Shown here: in pieces, positions 24,537 through 34,201 of the stretch
Numbering within the stretch: position 1 is the stretch's first letter
How the letters are laid out: each line of letters starts with the position of its first letter
Assembly: GCF_001563665.1 (NCBI RefSeq)
Contig: NZ_KQ961857.1
Location: 45,842 to 90,479 of the forward strand
Direction of reading: 5' to 3'
From: Gardnerella vaginalis
Lineage (GTDB): Bacteria; Actinomycetota; Actinomycetes; Actinomycetales; Bifidobacteriaceae
Length of the DNA stretch: 44,638 bases
Notes under the pieces: model-generated
What the model saw: only the letters and a program-made list of their open reading frames with translations
What the model was told of the DNA's origin: nothing
The model's database searches: none
Program-made: the position numbers and the translations under genes

Positions 24537-26912
24537 TTACTCTGTAACAGATCCTTGGTGGAACGTACGAGAAATAACATCAAGCTGCTGCTCTTTAGTG
24601 AGCTTTACAAAGTTCACTGCATATCCAGAAACTCGAACAGTCAAATGTGGATACTTTTCTGGATGTTCAACAGCATCTTCAAGCTGTTCCTTACGCAAAA
24701 CATTGATGTTTGCATGATACAAGCCATGTCCGTTTCCTGCATCCAAAATGCCCACTAAGTTAGTGATACGCTCATCTTCGTCACGACCCAAACCATCAGG
24801 AGTAATTGTGTTCGTAAGCGAAATACCATCTAGAGCATCATCGTAGTCAATCTTACCAACTGAGAACATTGATGGAAGCATTCCGTGAGCATCCATACCG
24901 TTTTCTGGATTTGCGCCCGGAGCATACGGAGTACCCTTCTTGTGCCCAGATGGGAACGAACCAGTATTCTTACCGTATTCAACGTTAGAAGTAATAGTCA
25001 AGATTGACTGAGTTGGAACAGCATTACGGTAAACAGGCAAGCGCTTTACCTGACCCATAACAGTACTTACAACCCACTTTGCTAAATCATCAGCACGATC
25101 ATCATCGTTACCGTAAATTGGGAATTCACCAACAGTCTTGTAGCCTACGACTAAATCATCGTCGCCACCTTCAATGTACTCGTATTCGTGACCCTCTGTT
25201 TCTTTAGCATCCTTATTATAAATTGGATAAACTTTTGCATACTTCAAAGCAGACAAAGAATCCGCAGCAATCGACAAGCCAGACATACCGCAACCAAGCG
25301 TGCGATAGACTTCCCTATCATGCAAAGCCATTTCAATTGACTCATAAGCGTACTTATCGTGCATGTAATGAATTATGTTAAGAGCTTCAATATATGTTTC
25401 AGAAAGCCATTCCAAAGCTTTCTCATAATTAGCTTTAACTTTCTCATAATCAAGAGTGCCATCAGCTTCTGGGCGAATTGGCTCAATAACACCTTTATCG
25501 ATAACTTGCATGCCAGTCATCTCATCACGGCCACCGTTAATAGCGTAAAGCAAAGCCTTAGCAGAGTTCACGCGAGCTGCAAAGAACTGCATTTGCTTAC
25601 CGACACGCATTGGCGAAACACAGCAAGCAATAGCTGCATCATCACCCCAATGCTCACGAATATCTTTATCTGACTCATATTGAATAGCAGAAGTATCAAT
25701 AGAAATACGTGAGCAGAAACGCTTATAAGCTTCAGGAAGTTTTGGATCCCAGAAGATTGTTATATTTGGTTCAGGACCTGGTCCCAAATGCTCAAGAGTT
25801 AAAGTGTTAAGCAAACGGAATGATGTCTTAGTAACGAAAGTGCGTCCATCGTCACTAAAACCTGCATCAGACCAAGTTGCCCAATATGGATCTCCAGAGA
25901 AGATTGCATCGTAATCCTTAGTGCGCAAGAAACGCACAATACGAAGTTTCATAACAAGAGCATCAATAATTTCCTGAGCATCAGTTTCGTCAATTAAACC
26001 AGCTTTAAAATCACGCTCAAAGTAGCAATCAAAGAATGCAGATACACGTCCAAAGCTCATTGCAGCGCCATCCTGGCTCTTAACAGACGCAAGATAGCCC
26101 ATATAAGTCCATTGCACTGCTTCCTTAGCAGTTTGAGCTGGACGAGTCAAATCCAAACCGTACTCTTTGCCTAAGTTAATAAGCTGCTTCAAAGCTTTAA
26201 TCTGCTCATCATGCTCTTCACGGAAACGAATCCAATGCTCAATTTCAGTTTCAGTAAAATCATTACGATATGGAATCGAATCCTTATCGCGCTTCTTAAA
26301 CTCAATAAGCATATTAACGCCATAAAGAGCTACACGGCGATAATCACCAATAATACGACCACGTCCGTAAGCATCTGGCAAACCGGTTAGAATCTTGTTG
26401 TGGCGAGCAATCTTAATATTCTTTGTATAAACACCAAACACGCCATCATTATGAGTTTTACGATAAACAGTAAAGATTTTCTTAATTTCTGGATCTACTT
26501 CTTTTCCAGCTTCTTTAATGGCTTGCTCAACCATGCGCCATCCGCCATTTGGCATCATTGCACGCTTGCATGGCTCATCTGTTTGCAAACCTACTATTAC
26601 ATTATCTACTTCTGGGCTTTCAATATAGCCTGCAGGCATCGCATCAATACCAGCTGGAATATGTGTTTCAACGTCATAAACACGGCGCTCACGTTCAACT
26701 GCTAAATAATTGTCGTCAAGGTACTTCCACATATGCTTAGTTTTTTCAGTGGCGTTTGCCAAGAAGCTCTCATCGCCTTCATACGGCGTGTAATTCTTCA
26801 ATATAAAGTCTCGAACGTCAATATCGTTCTTCCAATTGCCTTCGACGAAGCCATCCCATGCCTTTGTGCGAAGCTCCTCGTCAGTGAGAACGGAGGTATC
26901 CGTTGGTGTCAT
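24537..26912 (-). CDS. pflB: Formate C-acetyltransferase (pyruvate formate-lyase)
   Basis: The glycyl-radical enzyme that splits pyruvate with CoA to acetyl-CoA and formate, giving extra ATP in the bifid fermentation. The catalytic cysteine pair is in [14 protein letters not shown], and the radical glycine region is [14 protein letters not shown] near the C-terminus. At 791 residues it is the bifidobacterial length. I start at the ATG at 26912, which has AAAGGAG 7 bases ahead and opens [14 protein letters not shown]; the frame runs 12 codons further without support. A CRP-like palindrome lies about 100 bases upstream. pflA follows downstream. Confidence 0.97.
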   Translation of the reverse strand: MTPTDTSVLTDEELRTKAWDGFVEGNWKNDIDVRDFILKNYTPYEGDESFLANATEKTKHMWKYLDDNYLAVERERRVYDVETHIPAGIDAMPAGYIESPEVDNVIVGLQTDEPCKRAMMPNGGWRMVEQAIKEAGKEVDPEIKKIFTVYRKTHNDGVFGVYTKNIKIARHNKILTGLPDAYGRGRIIGDYRRVALYGVNMLIEFKKRDKDSIPYRNDFTETEIEHWIRFREEHDEQIKALKQLINLGKEYGLDLTRPAQTAKEAVQWTYMGYLASVKSQDGAAMSFGRVSAFFDCYFERDFKAGLIDETDAQEIIDALVMKLRIVRFLRTKDYDAIFSGDPYWATWSDAGFSDDGRTFVTKTSFRLLNTLTLEHLGPGPEPNITIFWDPKLPEAYKRFCSRISIDTSAIQYESDKDIREHWGDDAAIACCVSPMRVGKQMQFFAARVNSAKALLYAINGGRDEMTGMQVIDKGVIEPIRPEADGTLDYEKVKANYEKALEWLSETYIEALNIIHYMHDKYAYESIEMALHDREVYRTLGCGMSGLSIAADSLSALKYAKVYPIYNKDAKETEGHEYEYIEGGDDDLVVGYKTVGEFPIYGNDDDRADDLAKWVVSTVMGQVKRLPVYRNAVPTQSILTITSNVEYGKNTGSFPSGHKKGTPYAPGANPENGMDAHGMLPSMFSVGKIDYDDALDGISLTNTITPDGLGRDEDERITNLVGILDAGNGHGLYHANINVLRKEQLEDAVEHPEKYPHLTVRVSGYAVNFVKLTKEQQLDVISRTFHQGSVTE

Positions 26913-27011
26913 ATCTGAACTCCTTTTATAATTGCAGCGCTTCTTCACGTTGCTCTAAGTAATATGTTAAAGCAAATAGTCAATAAACAAGTCGAATTTT
27001 TTAAAATTTCA

Positions 27012-27027
27012 AGTGAGTTACATCACA
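27012..27027. promoter_or_regulatory. CRP/FNR-type palindrome upstream of pflB
   Basis: AGTGA-GTTACA-TCACA, read as TGTGA-N6-TCACT on the pflB strand, nearly matches the symmetric CRP consensus. A TTGACT (26978-26983 on the minus strand) could be the pflB -35, but no good -10 follows. The operator role is inferred from position and symmetry; this lineage may lack a classical CRP. Confidence 0.35.
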
Positions 27028-27078
27028 TTTATATATAGAAACGCTGATTGACAACAATAAACATAAGTACTTGAGCTT

Positions 27079-28776
27079 TTATTCACGGAATGCTGTTGTT
27101 ATAGGCATTCTTCTATCTCTTCCAAAAGCAATTGAACTAACTTTAGGACCTAGAGGATATTGACGCCTTTTCCATTCAGCACGATCAACTAAACGCATAA
27201 CAGTATCGACAGTTTGCTCATCAAAACCATCTAAAAGCAAATCAGCACGACCGTGAGCAAGTTCTATATGCGCTTGTAACACTCGATCAAGCAGATCATA
27301 TTCTGGCAAAGAATCAGAATCCTTCTGACCAGGCCTTAATTCTGCACTAGGAGGCTTAATAATTGAGTTTATTGGAATCAACAATCCATCATCTGGAATT
27401 TTTTGATTTTCTAAATCTTCAAAACCAACAATCGGCAACATGCCAATTCCAACACCATTTGCTGCAGCGCGATTACGCCAACGAGATAAAGCCCAAACAC
27501 GAGTTTTGAATAAATCTTTAAGAGGAGCATACCCACCTACAGCATCTCCGTAAATAGTTGAATATCCGCATGCAAGTTCTGACTTATTACCAGTTGCGAG
27601 CGCAAGCAATCCTTTAGAATTTGAATACGCCATAACGATTACGCCACGAACTCTAGCTTGCAAATTCTCTGCAGCAATACCTTGTAAATCAAGTTGAGTC
27701 TGAAAAACTTTGAAAAGCGGTTCAATAGGTTGAATATCATAATTAGCACATATACGTTTTGCTAAATCATAAGCATCATCTTTAGAACCATCTGAAGAGT
27801 ACATGCTTGGCATTGAGATTCCCCAAACATTTTGCCCACCGCAAGCATCTGCAGCCATAGTCGCAACTAAAGCTGAATCAATACCACCAGAGAGCCCTAA
27901 ACACACTCCTTTGAAACCATTCTTACGCATGTAATCACGAAGACCTAAAACGCACGCACAATAAACTTCTTCGTCTTGTTCCAATTTTTTCGCAATAGTA
28001 GAAACTTTTTGTTTGCAAACAGAAGAATCTATATCAACATAAGAAATATCTTCTTTAAACATTTTAGAGCGTTCAAGCAAACTTCCATCGCGATCAACTA
28101 CAAAGCTTCCGCCGTCAAAAACTAAATCATCTTGACCACCAACTTGATTTACATACACTACTGGTGCATTGACTTCAGATGCTCTTTGCTTTGCAAGTTT
28201 TACGCGCACATGCGTTTTACCTTCTTCATAAGGAGAGCCATTCATAGTGACGAGTACGTTAATACCTTTATTAGCTAATTGCGCAACAGGACCTCCGTCT
28301 TGCCAAATATCTTCACAAATAGCGAATCCGATGCGAAAATCGTCAATTTCTAGAATTGAACATTCATTTCCTGAAGAGAAGATACGGAACTCATCAAATA
28401 CTCCGTAATTAGGCAAAAAATGCTTATCGTAATGAAGAATAATATTGCCATTATGCAATACAACAAGTCTATTACGAGGTTTTCCAGAGGATTCATCTAA
28501 TCCTACTGTTCCAACAACTACATATAAGTCAGATAATTCTTCACTACATAACCTTTTTGCAAGAGTAAATATAGCATTATTAGCTGCTTTGCGGAAAGTC
28601 GCTCGCAATGCAAGATCTTCAATAGGATATCCTGTTAAAGTCATTTCAGGGAATACGACCATTTGCGCATTATTTTCTTTAGCTTTTTTGCAATATTGCA
28701 AAATCTTTTCGCTATTTACTTCTATATTTCCAACGCAAGTATCAATTTGCGCTAATGCTAAACGAATTACACTCAT
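27079..28776 (-). CDS. nadE: Glutamine-dependent NAD+ synthetase
   Basis: Makes NAD+ from nicotinic acid adenine dinucleotide, ATP and glutamine. The N-terminal nitrilase-like glutaminase domain (about 1-260) shows the catalytic Glu in VVFPEMTLTGYP, Lys in HYDKHFLPNYG and Cys in GFAICEDIWQDGG. The C-terminal synthetase domain has the ATP-pyrophosphatase loop GLSGGIDSALVATMAAD and GNKSELACGYSTIYGD. At 565 residues it is the usual length of the two-domain form. The ATG has little ribosome binding site. It is separated from pflB downstream by about 165 bases that hold the CRP-like palindrome. Confidence 0.96.
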   Translation of the reverse strand: MSVIRLALAQIDTCVGNIEVNSEKILQYCKKAKENNAQMVVFPEMTLTGYPIEDLALRATFRKAANNAIFTLAKRLCSEELSDLYVVVGTVGLDESSGKPRNRLVVLHNGNIILHYDKHFLPNYGVFDEFRIFSSGNECSILEIDDFRIGFAICEDIWQDGGPVAQLANKGINVLVTMNGSPYEEGKTHVRVKLAKQRASEVNAPVVYVNQVGGQDDLVFDGGSFVVDRDGSLLERSKMFKEDISYVDIDSSVCKQKVSTIAKKLEQDEEVYCACVLGLRDYMRKNGFKGVCLGLSGGIDSALVATMAADACGGQNVWGISMPSMYSSDGSKDDAYDLAKRICANYDIQPIEPLFKVFQTQLDLQGIAAENLQARVRGVIVMAYSNSKGLLALATGNKSELACGYSTIYGDAVGGYAPLKDLFKTRVWALSRWRNRAAANGVGIGMLPIVGFEDLENQKIPDDGLLIPINSIIKPPSAELRPGQKDSDSLPEYDLLDRVLQAHIELAHGRADLLLDGFDEQTVDTVMRLVDRAEWKRRQYPLGPKVSSIAFGRDRRMPITTAFRE

Positions 28777-29135
28777 GACTATAAGTGTAATCGAAAAAAT
28801 GCAAATACTTTAAAAAGGAGATATTTTTTCACTTCCTTTTATTTTCAACGTTTTCTAACCAGTCATAAGTAATACAAATAATAAAACAGTAGCATTAAGC
28901 AGATTTCTCCCATATATTTGGATTTTGTACTCGCGAAGGGGAACATATTGAGAAATAAAAAGAGATAGAAGAAAAACTGAAAAAAGAAGAAAAAAGAAGA
29001 AAAAGAGAAACAGAAAACTGAAAACTAAAAACTGAAGAAGAGAAAAGAAAAAACTGAAAAAGAAAAATAAAACAGAAAACTGAAAAAAGAGAAAAAGAAA
29101 AAGAAAAATAAAATCTATAATGTTAGGAGAAAAAT
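28777..29135 (+). other. Gene-free region with a 166-base purine-rich tract before metQ
   Basis: No gene is seen. From about 28950 to 29115 the plus strand is almost all A and G, with recurring AAAACTGAAAA and AGAAGAAAAA words. It ends just before the GGAG ribosome binding site of metQ, so it probably forms the 5' leader of the transcript. I looked for SAM-type riboswitch features and a -35/-10 pair and found none convincing. Confidence 0.6.
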
Positions 29136-29969
29136 ATGAATAATAAGAAAATTATTTCAGCAGCAATTGCTTTAAGCGCACTCGTAGGATTAACTCTCGG
29201 AGGATGTGGTTCTCAAAAAGCTTCCGATAAAGATAGCCATACAATTACTGTCGCAGCTTCTCCTACACCTCATTCAGAAATATTAAACAAAGTAGTAAAA
29301 CCAATTCTTAAAAAACAAGGATACAAACTTGTTGTAAAAGAATTTACAGATTACGTACAGCCAAACACTGCAACTGAAGAAGGCGAAGTTGATGCAAATT
29401 ATTATCAGCATTTACCTTATTTAGATAATTTCAATAAAGAAAAAGGAACACACCTTGTTTCTGTTGCAGGAATACATTTTGAGCCTTTCGGATTATATCC
29501 AGGAAAATTAAAATCTCTTAAAAATGTGAAAGATGGCTCTACTATTGCCGTTCCTAATGACGCAACTAATGAGGCACGCGCATTGCTACTTCTTCAAGAT
29601 GCAGGTTTGTTGAAATTAAAGAATCCAAAGGATGTGAATTCCACTACTAAAGATATTGTTTCTAACCCTCATAATTTGAAGTTCAAAGAGCTTGAAGCAG
29701 CAATGGTTCCAACTGCTGTTAAAGATGTCGATTTTGCTACATTAAATGGAAATTATGCTATTCAAGCTGGATTTGATCCTATAAAAGATCCACTAATTTC
29801 AGAAAAAGTTGGCGGAATTGCAGCAAAAACTTATGAAAATATTATTGTTGTCAAAAAAGGTTCAGAAAACACAGACAAGATCAAAGCTTTGATTAAAGCT
29901 CTAAAGACTGACGAAGTGCGTAATTTCATTAACAAAAATTACAATGGAGCAGTATTACCTGTTTTCTAA
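29136..29969 (+). CDS. metQ: Methionine-binding lipoprotein, MetQ/NlpA family
   Basis: The substrate-binding component of an ABC importer, 277 residues. The N-terminus is a lipoprotein signal with a short basic start, a hydrophobic core and lipobox LGGC, giving lipidation at C24. The mature protein has NlpA features: PTPHSEILNKVVKPILKKQGYKL, EGEVDANYYQHLPYLDNFN and GIHFEPFGLYP. The family usually binds D/L-methionine. GGAG precedes the ATG. A strong hairpin separates it from metN, which probably allows more binding protein than transporter. Confidence 0.93.
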   Translation: MNNKKIISAAIALSALVGLTLGGCGSQKASDKDSHTITVAASPTPHSEILNKVVKPILKKQGYKLVVKEFTDYVQPNTATEEGEVDANYYQHLPYLDNFNKEKGTHLVSVAGIHFEPFGLYPGKLKSLKNVKDGSTIAVPNDATNEARALLLLQDAGLLKLKNPKDVNSTTKDIVSNPHNLKFKELEAAMVPTAVKDVDFATLNGNYAIQAGFDPIKDPLISEKVGGIAAKTYENIIVVKKGSENTDKIKALIKALKTDEVRNFINKNYNGAVLPVF

Positions 29970-29978
29970 ACTTTTCAA

Positions 29979-30011
29979 ACTCGTATAAGGTACTTCTTAC
30001 TTTATACGAGT
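29979..30011 (+). terminator. Intercistronic hairpin between metQ and metN
   Basis: A 14-bp stem (ACTCGTATAAGGTA with TACTTTATACGAGT, one wobble, loop CTTCT) lies 10 bases after the metQ stop. It is followed by only a short AGAAATTTT, so a partial terminator or 3' stabiliser fits better than a full stop. Confidence 0.8.
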
Positions 30012-30071
30012 AGAAATTTTACAATATTGCTAAAATCGCAAAAAACTATAGATCGGAACAAGTGAGAACAT

Positions 30072-30851
30072 ATGATTCAAATTGAAAATCTTCATAAAAG
30101 CTATTCAAACGGCAAAGAGTCACGCGAAGTATTACATGGTATAAACGTAACTGTTGAATCAGGTGAAGTATTTGGAATTCTTGGATCTTCCGGAGCAGGT
30201 AAGTCCTCACTTGTCCGATGCATAAATCTATTAGAAAGACCTACAAGCGGAAAAATAATCATCGATGGAAAAGATATAACAAACGCTAAAAATCTAGAGC
30301 TTTCTAAAATCCGCTCAAATATAGGCATGATTTTTCAAAACTTTAGCTTATTTGGGCAGCGCACAGCATTACGAAATGTCACATTCCCGTTAGAGCTAAA
30401 CCATACTCCTAAAAAGAAACGAGAAGAAAGAGCACAATATTTATTAGAGTTAGTAGGATTAAAAGGTTTTGAAAACAGCTACCCTAGCCAACTTTCTGGC
30501 GGACAACAACAACGTGTAGCTATTGCACGCGCACTTGCAAATAACCCTTCTATTATGTTGTGTGATGAAGCAACAAGTGCTCTTGATTCAACTACTACTG
30601 CGCAAATTTTAGACTTGCTTCGTAAAATCAACAGAGAACTAAACGTAACTTTGGTTATAATAACTCATTCACTATCTGTAGCTCGAAATATTTGCGATCG
30701 AGTAGCAATGATAGACGGTGGGAAAATAGTTGAAATCGGTGACACATCAACATTATTTAAAAATCCTCATAGCGAAATTCTAACTACTCTTATTGCTGAT
30801 TCTCTTGTTGAAAATCATCGCAATAAAGACACAAGCGAACAGAATCAATAA
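30072..30851 (+). CDS. metN: Methionine ABC transporter ATP-binding protein (short form)
   Basis: The ATPase of the importer. Walker A is GSSGAGKSS, the Q-loop is IFQNFSLFGQRTALRNV, the signature is LSGGQQQR, Walker B is IMLCDEATSALD and the switch histidine is in IITHS. At 259 residues it lacks the roughly 90-residue C-terminal NIL/ACT domain that gives methionine feedback inhibition in E. coli MetN; the protein ends soon after the ATPase core. The flanking metQ and metI genes support the methionine call. Spacing to metI is 33 bases. Confidence 0.93.
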   Translation: MIQIENLHKSYSNGKESREVLHGINVTVESGEVFGILGSSGAGKSSLVRCINLLERPTSGKIIIDGKDITNAKNLELSKIRSNIGMIFQNFSLFGQRTALRNVTFPLELNHTPKKKREERAQYLLELVGLKGFENSYPSQLSGGQQQRVAIARALANNPSIMLCDEATSALDSTTTAQILDLLRKINRELNVTLVIITHSLSVARNICDRVAMIDGGKIVEIGDTSTLFKNPHSEILTTLIADSLVENHRNKDTSEQNQ

Positions 30852-30884
30852 AGGCGAATCTGCAAAATTAAACTGGGAGCAAAA

Positions 30885-31565
30885 ATGCTTAATGCTGTAA
30901 CAAATTTCTTTGAAGAATATGGTGACTTACTGCTTGAAGGAACTCTAGACACAATAGTAATGACTTCTATTGCAACACTTTTAGCATATGCAATAGGATT
31001 GCCAGCAGGCGTTTTACTAATAGTATCTTCAAAGAAAGGAATAAAAGAAAACGCGACTATTCACGCTATTATAGGCGGAATAGTTAATATAGTCAGATCT
31101 GTACCGTTTATCATTCTTCTAGTTGCATTGATACCAATTACTAGACTTATCGTAGGAACTTCGCTAGGTGTTCCAGGAGCTATTGTTCCACTTGTTGTTA
31201 CAGCAGCACCATTCGTAGCTAGAATAGTTGAACAATCTTTAGCAGAAGTTGATGGAAGTCTTATTGAAGCAGCACAAAGTTTTGGAACAAGCAATATACA
31301 AATAATCTTCAAAGTATTACTTTTTGAAAGCCTTCCATCCTTAATTCGTGGAGTATCTCTCACATTTATAACACTTTTCGGTTTTTCTGCAATGGCAGGA
31401 ACAGTTGGAGCAGGTGGACTTGGCGACATTGCTATACGATACGGATATCAAAGATATCAATATGATGTTATGGGCGTAGCTGTAATCTTATGCATTGTTT
31501 TAGTTCAAATAGCACAAAGTATTGGCGATGTAATATCAAATAAAATAAATCATCGCGAGCATTAA
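30885..31565 (+). CDS. metI: Methionine ABC transporter permease
   Basis: A 226-residue membrane permease with about five helices. It has the MetI-type segment NIVRSVPFIILLVALIPITR and the coupling-helix EAA loop EAAQSFGTSNIQIIFKV. GGGAG precedes the ATG by 5 bases. It is the last gene of the metQNI unit and ends 3 bases before a strong hairpin shared with convergent relA. Confidence 0.94.
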   Translation: MLNAVTNFFEEYGDLLLEGTLDTIVMTSIATLLAYAIGLPAGVLLIVSSKKGIKENATIHAIIGGIVNIVRSVPFIILLVALIPITRLIVGTSLGVPGAIVPLVVTAAPFVARIVEQSLAEVDGSLIEAAQSFGTSNIQIIFKVLLFESLPSLIRGVSLTFITLFGFSAMAGTVGAGGLGDIAIRYGYQRYQYDVMGVAVILCIVLVQIAQSIGDVISNKINHREH

Positions 31566-31568
31566 AAA

Positions 31569-31607
31569 ATGTGCTTTACGTATTCAACATGAATATGTAA
31601 AGCACAT
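31569..31607. terminator. Bidirectional terminator between metI and relA
   Basis: A perfect 11-bp inverted repeat (ATGTGCTTTAC at 31569-31579, complement at 31597-31607) with an inner TATTC/GAATA stem. A-rich flank before and T-rich after allow function in both directions. Confidence 0.88.
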
Positions 31608-31662
31608 AATTATATAAGATTACTGAAGCTAATCGCTTAATAACTTAATAATCACTAGAGCT

Positions 31663-31698
31663 AATCACTCAGCTAACCACTCAGCCAATTACTCAGCC
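31663..31698. repeat. 12-bp tandem repeat carrying three in-frame relA stop codons
   Basis: Three copies (AATCACTCAGCT, AACCACTCAGCC, AATTACTCAGCC). The last contains the relA stop TGA (31693-31695). Because the unit is 12 bp, reading through meets TGA again in each of the next two copies in the same frame. Confidence 0.9.
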
Positions 31699-34032
31699 GC
31701 GTTCCATCTTTCTAAGCCGAGGCTCAGCACTATCTTTTGCACCAGTAATACGATAAACGTCAAAAACGCCTTCAATCTTACGAATAGCAGCAAGCAATGT
31801 ATTAAGATGCTGAGGATCTGCCATTTCAAAAGTAAACTGACTTGTTGCAACTCGATCATCCCCAGTAGCAATATTTCCTGAGAGAATGTTTACACCATGA
31901 TCAGAAAGTACTTTAGTAACATCTGAAAGCAAATGCTGTCGATCCAAAGCTTCAACCTGAACTTTAACCAAAAACAGGCCTTTATCACTTGTCCATTGAA
32001 CAGGAATAACGCGTTCAGGTTGAGTCTTTTGCAAATCAATCATATTTTGACAATCATTCCTGTGAACAGATACGCCTTGATTTCTAGTTATAAACCCTAC
32101 GATATTATCTCCAGGAACTGGCATGCAACAACGAGCAAGCTTAACCCACACATCTCCAACTCCCTTTACAGAAACACCAAGAACACCATTAGACTTTCTG
32201 GCTCTCTCAGGTCTCCTTAAAGGCAAAGCTTCTTGTTCAACTTCTTCATCTACTTCATCAGCTCCAGCGTCTTTAACAAGTCTAGAAATAACATTTTGAG
32301 TCGAAACTTGACCTTCGCCGATTGCAGCATAAACTGCATCAACATTAGGCATAATATTCAACTCGTCAGCAACACCAATTAAAGCTTGTGGAGTCATTAA
32401 AGTAGATATAGGCAAGTTTCTTTTACGCATAGCACGAGTTAACTCGTCTTTACCTTCTTCAATAGCTTCAGAACGACGCTCTTTGCTAAACCACTGGCGA
32501 ATCTTATTTCTAGCACGCGGAGATTTTACAAAACTAAGCCAATCTCTTGATGGCCCAGCAGTATCTGATTTTGAAGTCAAAACTTCAACTGTATCTCCAT
32601 TAACTAGCTTCGTATCAAGAGGAACTAAACGGCCGTTTACACGAGCGCCCATCATACGATGTCCAACTTCAGTATGCACTGAATAAGCAAAATCTACAGG
32701 AGTTGCATCTTGAGGAAGTGCAACAATGCTTCCTTTAGGAGTAAATACATATACTTCTGCAGCACCTAAATCTTGCTTTAAAGATCCTAAGAATTCATCT
32801 GAATCAGGAGTTTCACTAGTCCAATCAGCTAATTGTTGAATCCATTTAAGATTATCTGCTTCGCTTAGCTCTTTACGATCCTCTTGCTCACGCTTCAAAT
32901 CTTCATTATCTGGCTTACTTAAAGCACGACCAGCTTGACCGTTAGCCTTATACTTCCAATGAGCAGCAATACCAAATTCAGCACGCCTATGCATATCCCA
33001 AGTACGAATTTGAATTTCAACAGGCTTTCCACCTGGACCTACAACAGTAGTATGCAAACTCTGATACATATTCAGCTTAGGAGTTGCTATATAATCCTTG
33101 AAGCGCCCAGGAACAGGACTCCATCTTGCATGCACAGCACCCAATGCAGCATAGCAATCTCGGATAGAATCAACTATTATTCTAACTCCAACAAGATCGT
33201 AAATATTTTCAAAATCGTGACCTCTAACAATCATCTTCTGATAGATTGAGAAATAATCTTTTGGACGACCTTTAACAGAAGCTTTTACATGCTGTTCAGA
33301 TAAATCTTCGTTGATTTCTTCAAGAATTTGGCGTAAATAAACTTCACGCTGACCAGCTCTACGAGCGACTAAAACAACTATTTCATTATAAATTTTTGGA
33401 TACAATACTTTAAAACTTAACTCTTCAAGTTCTGTTTTAATAGCATTCATACCAAGTCTATTTGCAAGAGGAGCATATACATCTAGCGTTTCTCTAGCTT
33501 TTTTATGCGAACTTTGAGATTTAACATATCTCCACGTACGAGCATTATGTAAGCGATCTGCGAGTTTTACAACGAGAACACGAACATCTCTGCTCATTGC
33601 TACAACCATTTTTCGTATAGTTTCAGCTTGCGCATTATCTCCGTATTCCATATTTGAAATTTTGGTAACGCCATCAACTAAACCTGCTACTGTATCACCA
33701 AAATCAGCTCTGCACTCTTCTAAAGTGTAATCAGTATCTTCAACAGTATCGTGCAATAATCCAGCTGCAACAACTACAGGACCCATACCTAGATCTGCAA
33801 GAATTTGTGCAACTGCAAGAGGATGAATAATATATGGCTCACCTGATTTACGCCGCTGACCAGTATGTTGCTTCACTGCTCGTTTATACGCACGATGAAG
33901 TATATCCATATTTTCACCGGGATGATGCCATTGACACATTTGTAAAATTGGGCACAACGGGTTATTTGGTTCTTCGCTAATTTCACATCCAAGCTTATTA
34001 GCACACCTAATCTCTTCTTGTGATTCACCCAT
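31693..34032 (-). CDS. relA: Bifunctional (p)ppGpp synthetase/hydrolase (RelA/SpoT family, Rel)
   Basis: Makes and degrades the stringent-response alarmone. The domains run in order: an HD hydrolase (about 45-200; AAGLLHDTVEDTDYT and VKLADRLHNART), a synthetase (about 250-370; GRPKDYFSIYQKM and YDLVGVRIIVDS), TGS (VYVFTPKGSIVALPQDATP), a conserved zinc-finger-like CC motif (KLARCCMPVPGDNIVGF) and a C-terminal ACT domain. About 780 residues is the standard long Rel. The ATG at 34032 has GGAGG 9 bases ahead, and the GTG immediately before it is equally possible. It keeps the actinobacterial neighbourhood of dut and DUF4193. Confidence 0.96.
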   Translation of the reverse strand: MGESQEEIRCANKLGCEISEEPNNPLCPILQMCQWHHPGENMDILHRAYKRAVKQHTGQRRKSGEPYIIHPLAVAQILADLGMGPVVVAAGLLHDTVEDTDYTLEECRADFGDTVAGLVDGVTKISNMEYGDNAQAETIRKMVVAMSRDVRVLVVKLADRLHNARTWRYVKSQSSHKKARETLDVYAPLANRLGMNAIKTELEELSFKVLYPKIYNEIVVLVARRAGQREVYLRQILEEINEDLSEQHVKASVKGRPKDYFSIYQKMIVRGHDFENIYDLVGVRIIVDSIRDCYAALGAVHARWSPVPGRFKDYIATPKLNMYQSLHTTVVGPGGKPVEIQIRTWDMHRRAEFGIAAHWKYKANGQAGRALSKPDNEDLKREQEDRKELSEADNLKWIQQLADWTSETPDSDEFLGSLKQDLGAAEVYVFTPKGSIVALPQDATPVDFAYSVHTEVGHRMMGARVNGRLVPLDTKLVNGDTVEVLTSKSDTAGPSRDWLSFVKSPRARNKIRQWFSKERRSEAIEEGKDELTRAMRKRNLPISTLMTPQALIGVADELNIMPNVDAVYAAIGEGQVSTQNVISRLVKDAGADEVDEEVEQEALPLRRPERARKSNGVLGVSVKGVGDVWVKLARCCMPVPGDNIVGFITRNQGVSVHRNDCQNMIDLQKTQPERVIPVQWTSDKGLFLVKVQVEALDRQHLLSDVTKVLSDHGVNILSGNIATGDDRVATSQFTFEMADPQHLNTLLAAIRKIEGVFDVYRITGAKDSAEPRLRKMERG

Positions 34033-34161
34033 CACACATCACCTCCCGCGTAACACTATCCTACATGTTTCAACAAAATACAGCACTTAAATTGTTAAAT
34101 AATGTAAAAAATCAACAACTAATACACTAAGAATAAGCTAATTTACAAAAAAAATTACTAT

Positions 34162-34192
34162 AAATCCGACATAGCACACGCTAGTCGGATTT
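34162..34192 (-). terminator. Intrinsic terminator of dut
   Basis: AAATCCGAC and its complement form a perfect 9-bp stem, with an inner TAGC/GCTA stem and ACAC loop. On the minus strand it is soon followed by eight consecutive T. It starts 10 bases after the dut stop. Confidence 0.92.
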
Positions 34193-34201
34193 ATTTAAAA
34201 T

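Noticed and set aside
28777..29135. SAM or other methionine riboswitch upstream of metQ
   Set aside because: The leader is purine-rich with little base-pairing capacity, and no known riboswitch core or terminator/antiterminator pair can be drawn.
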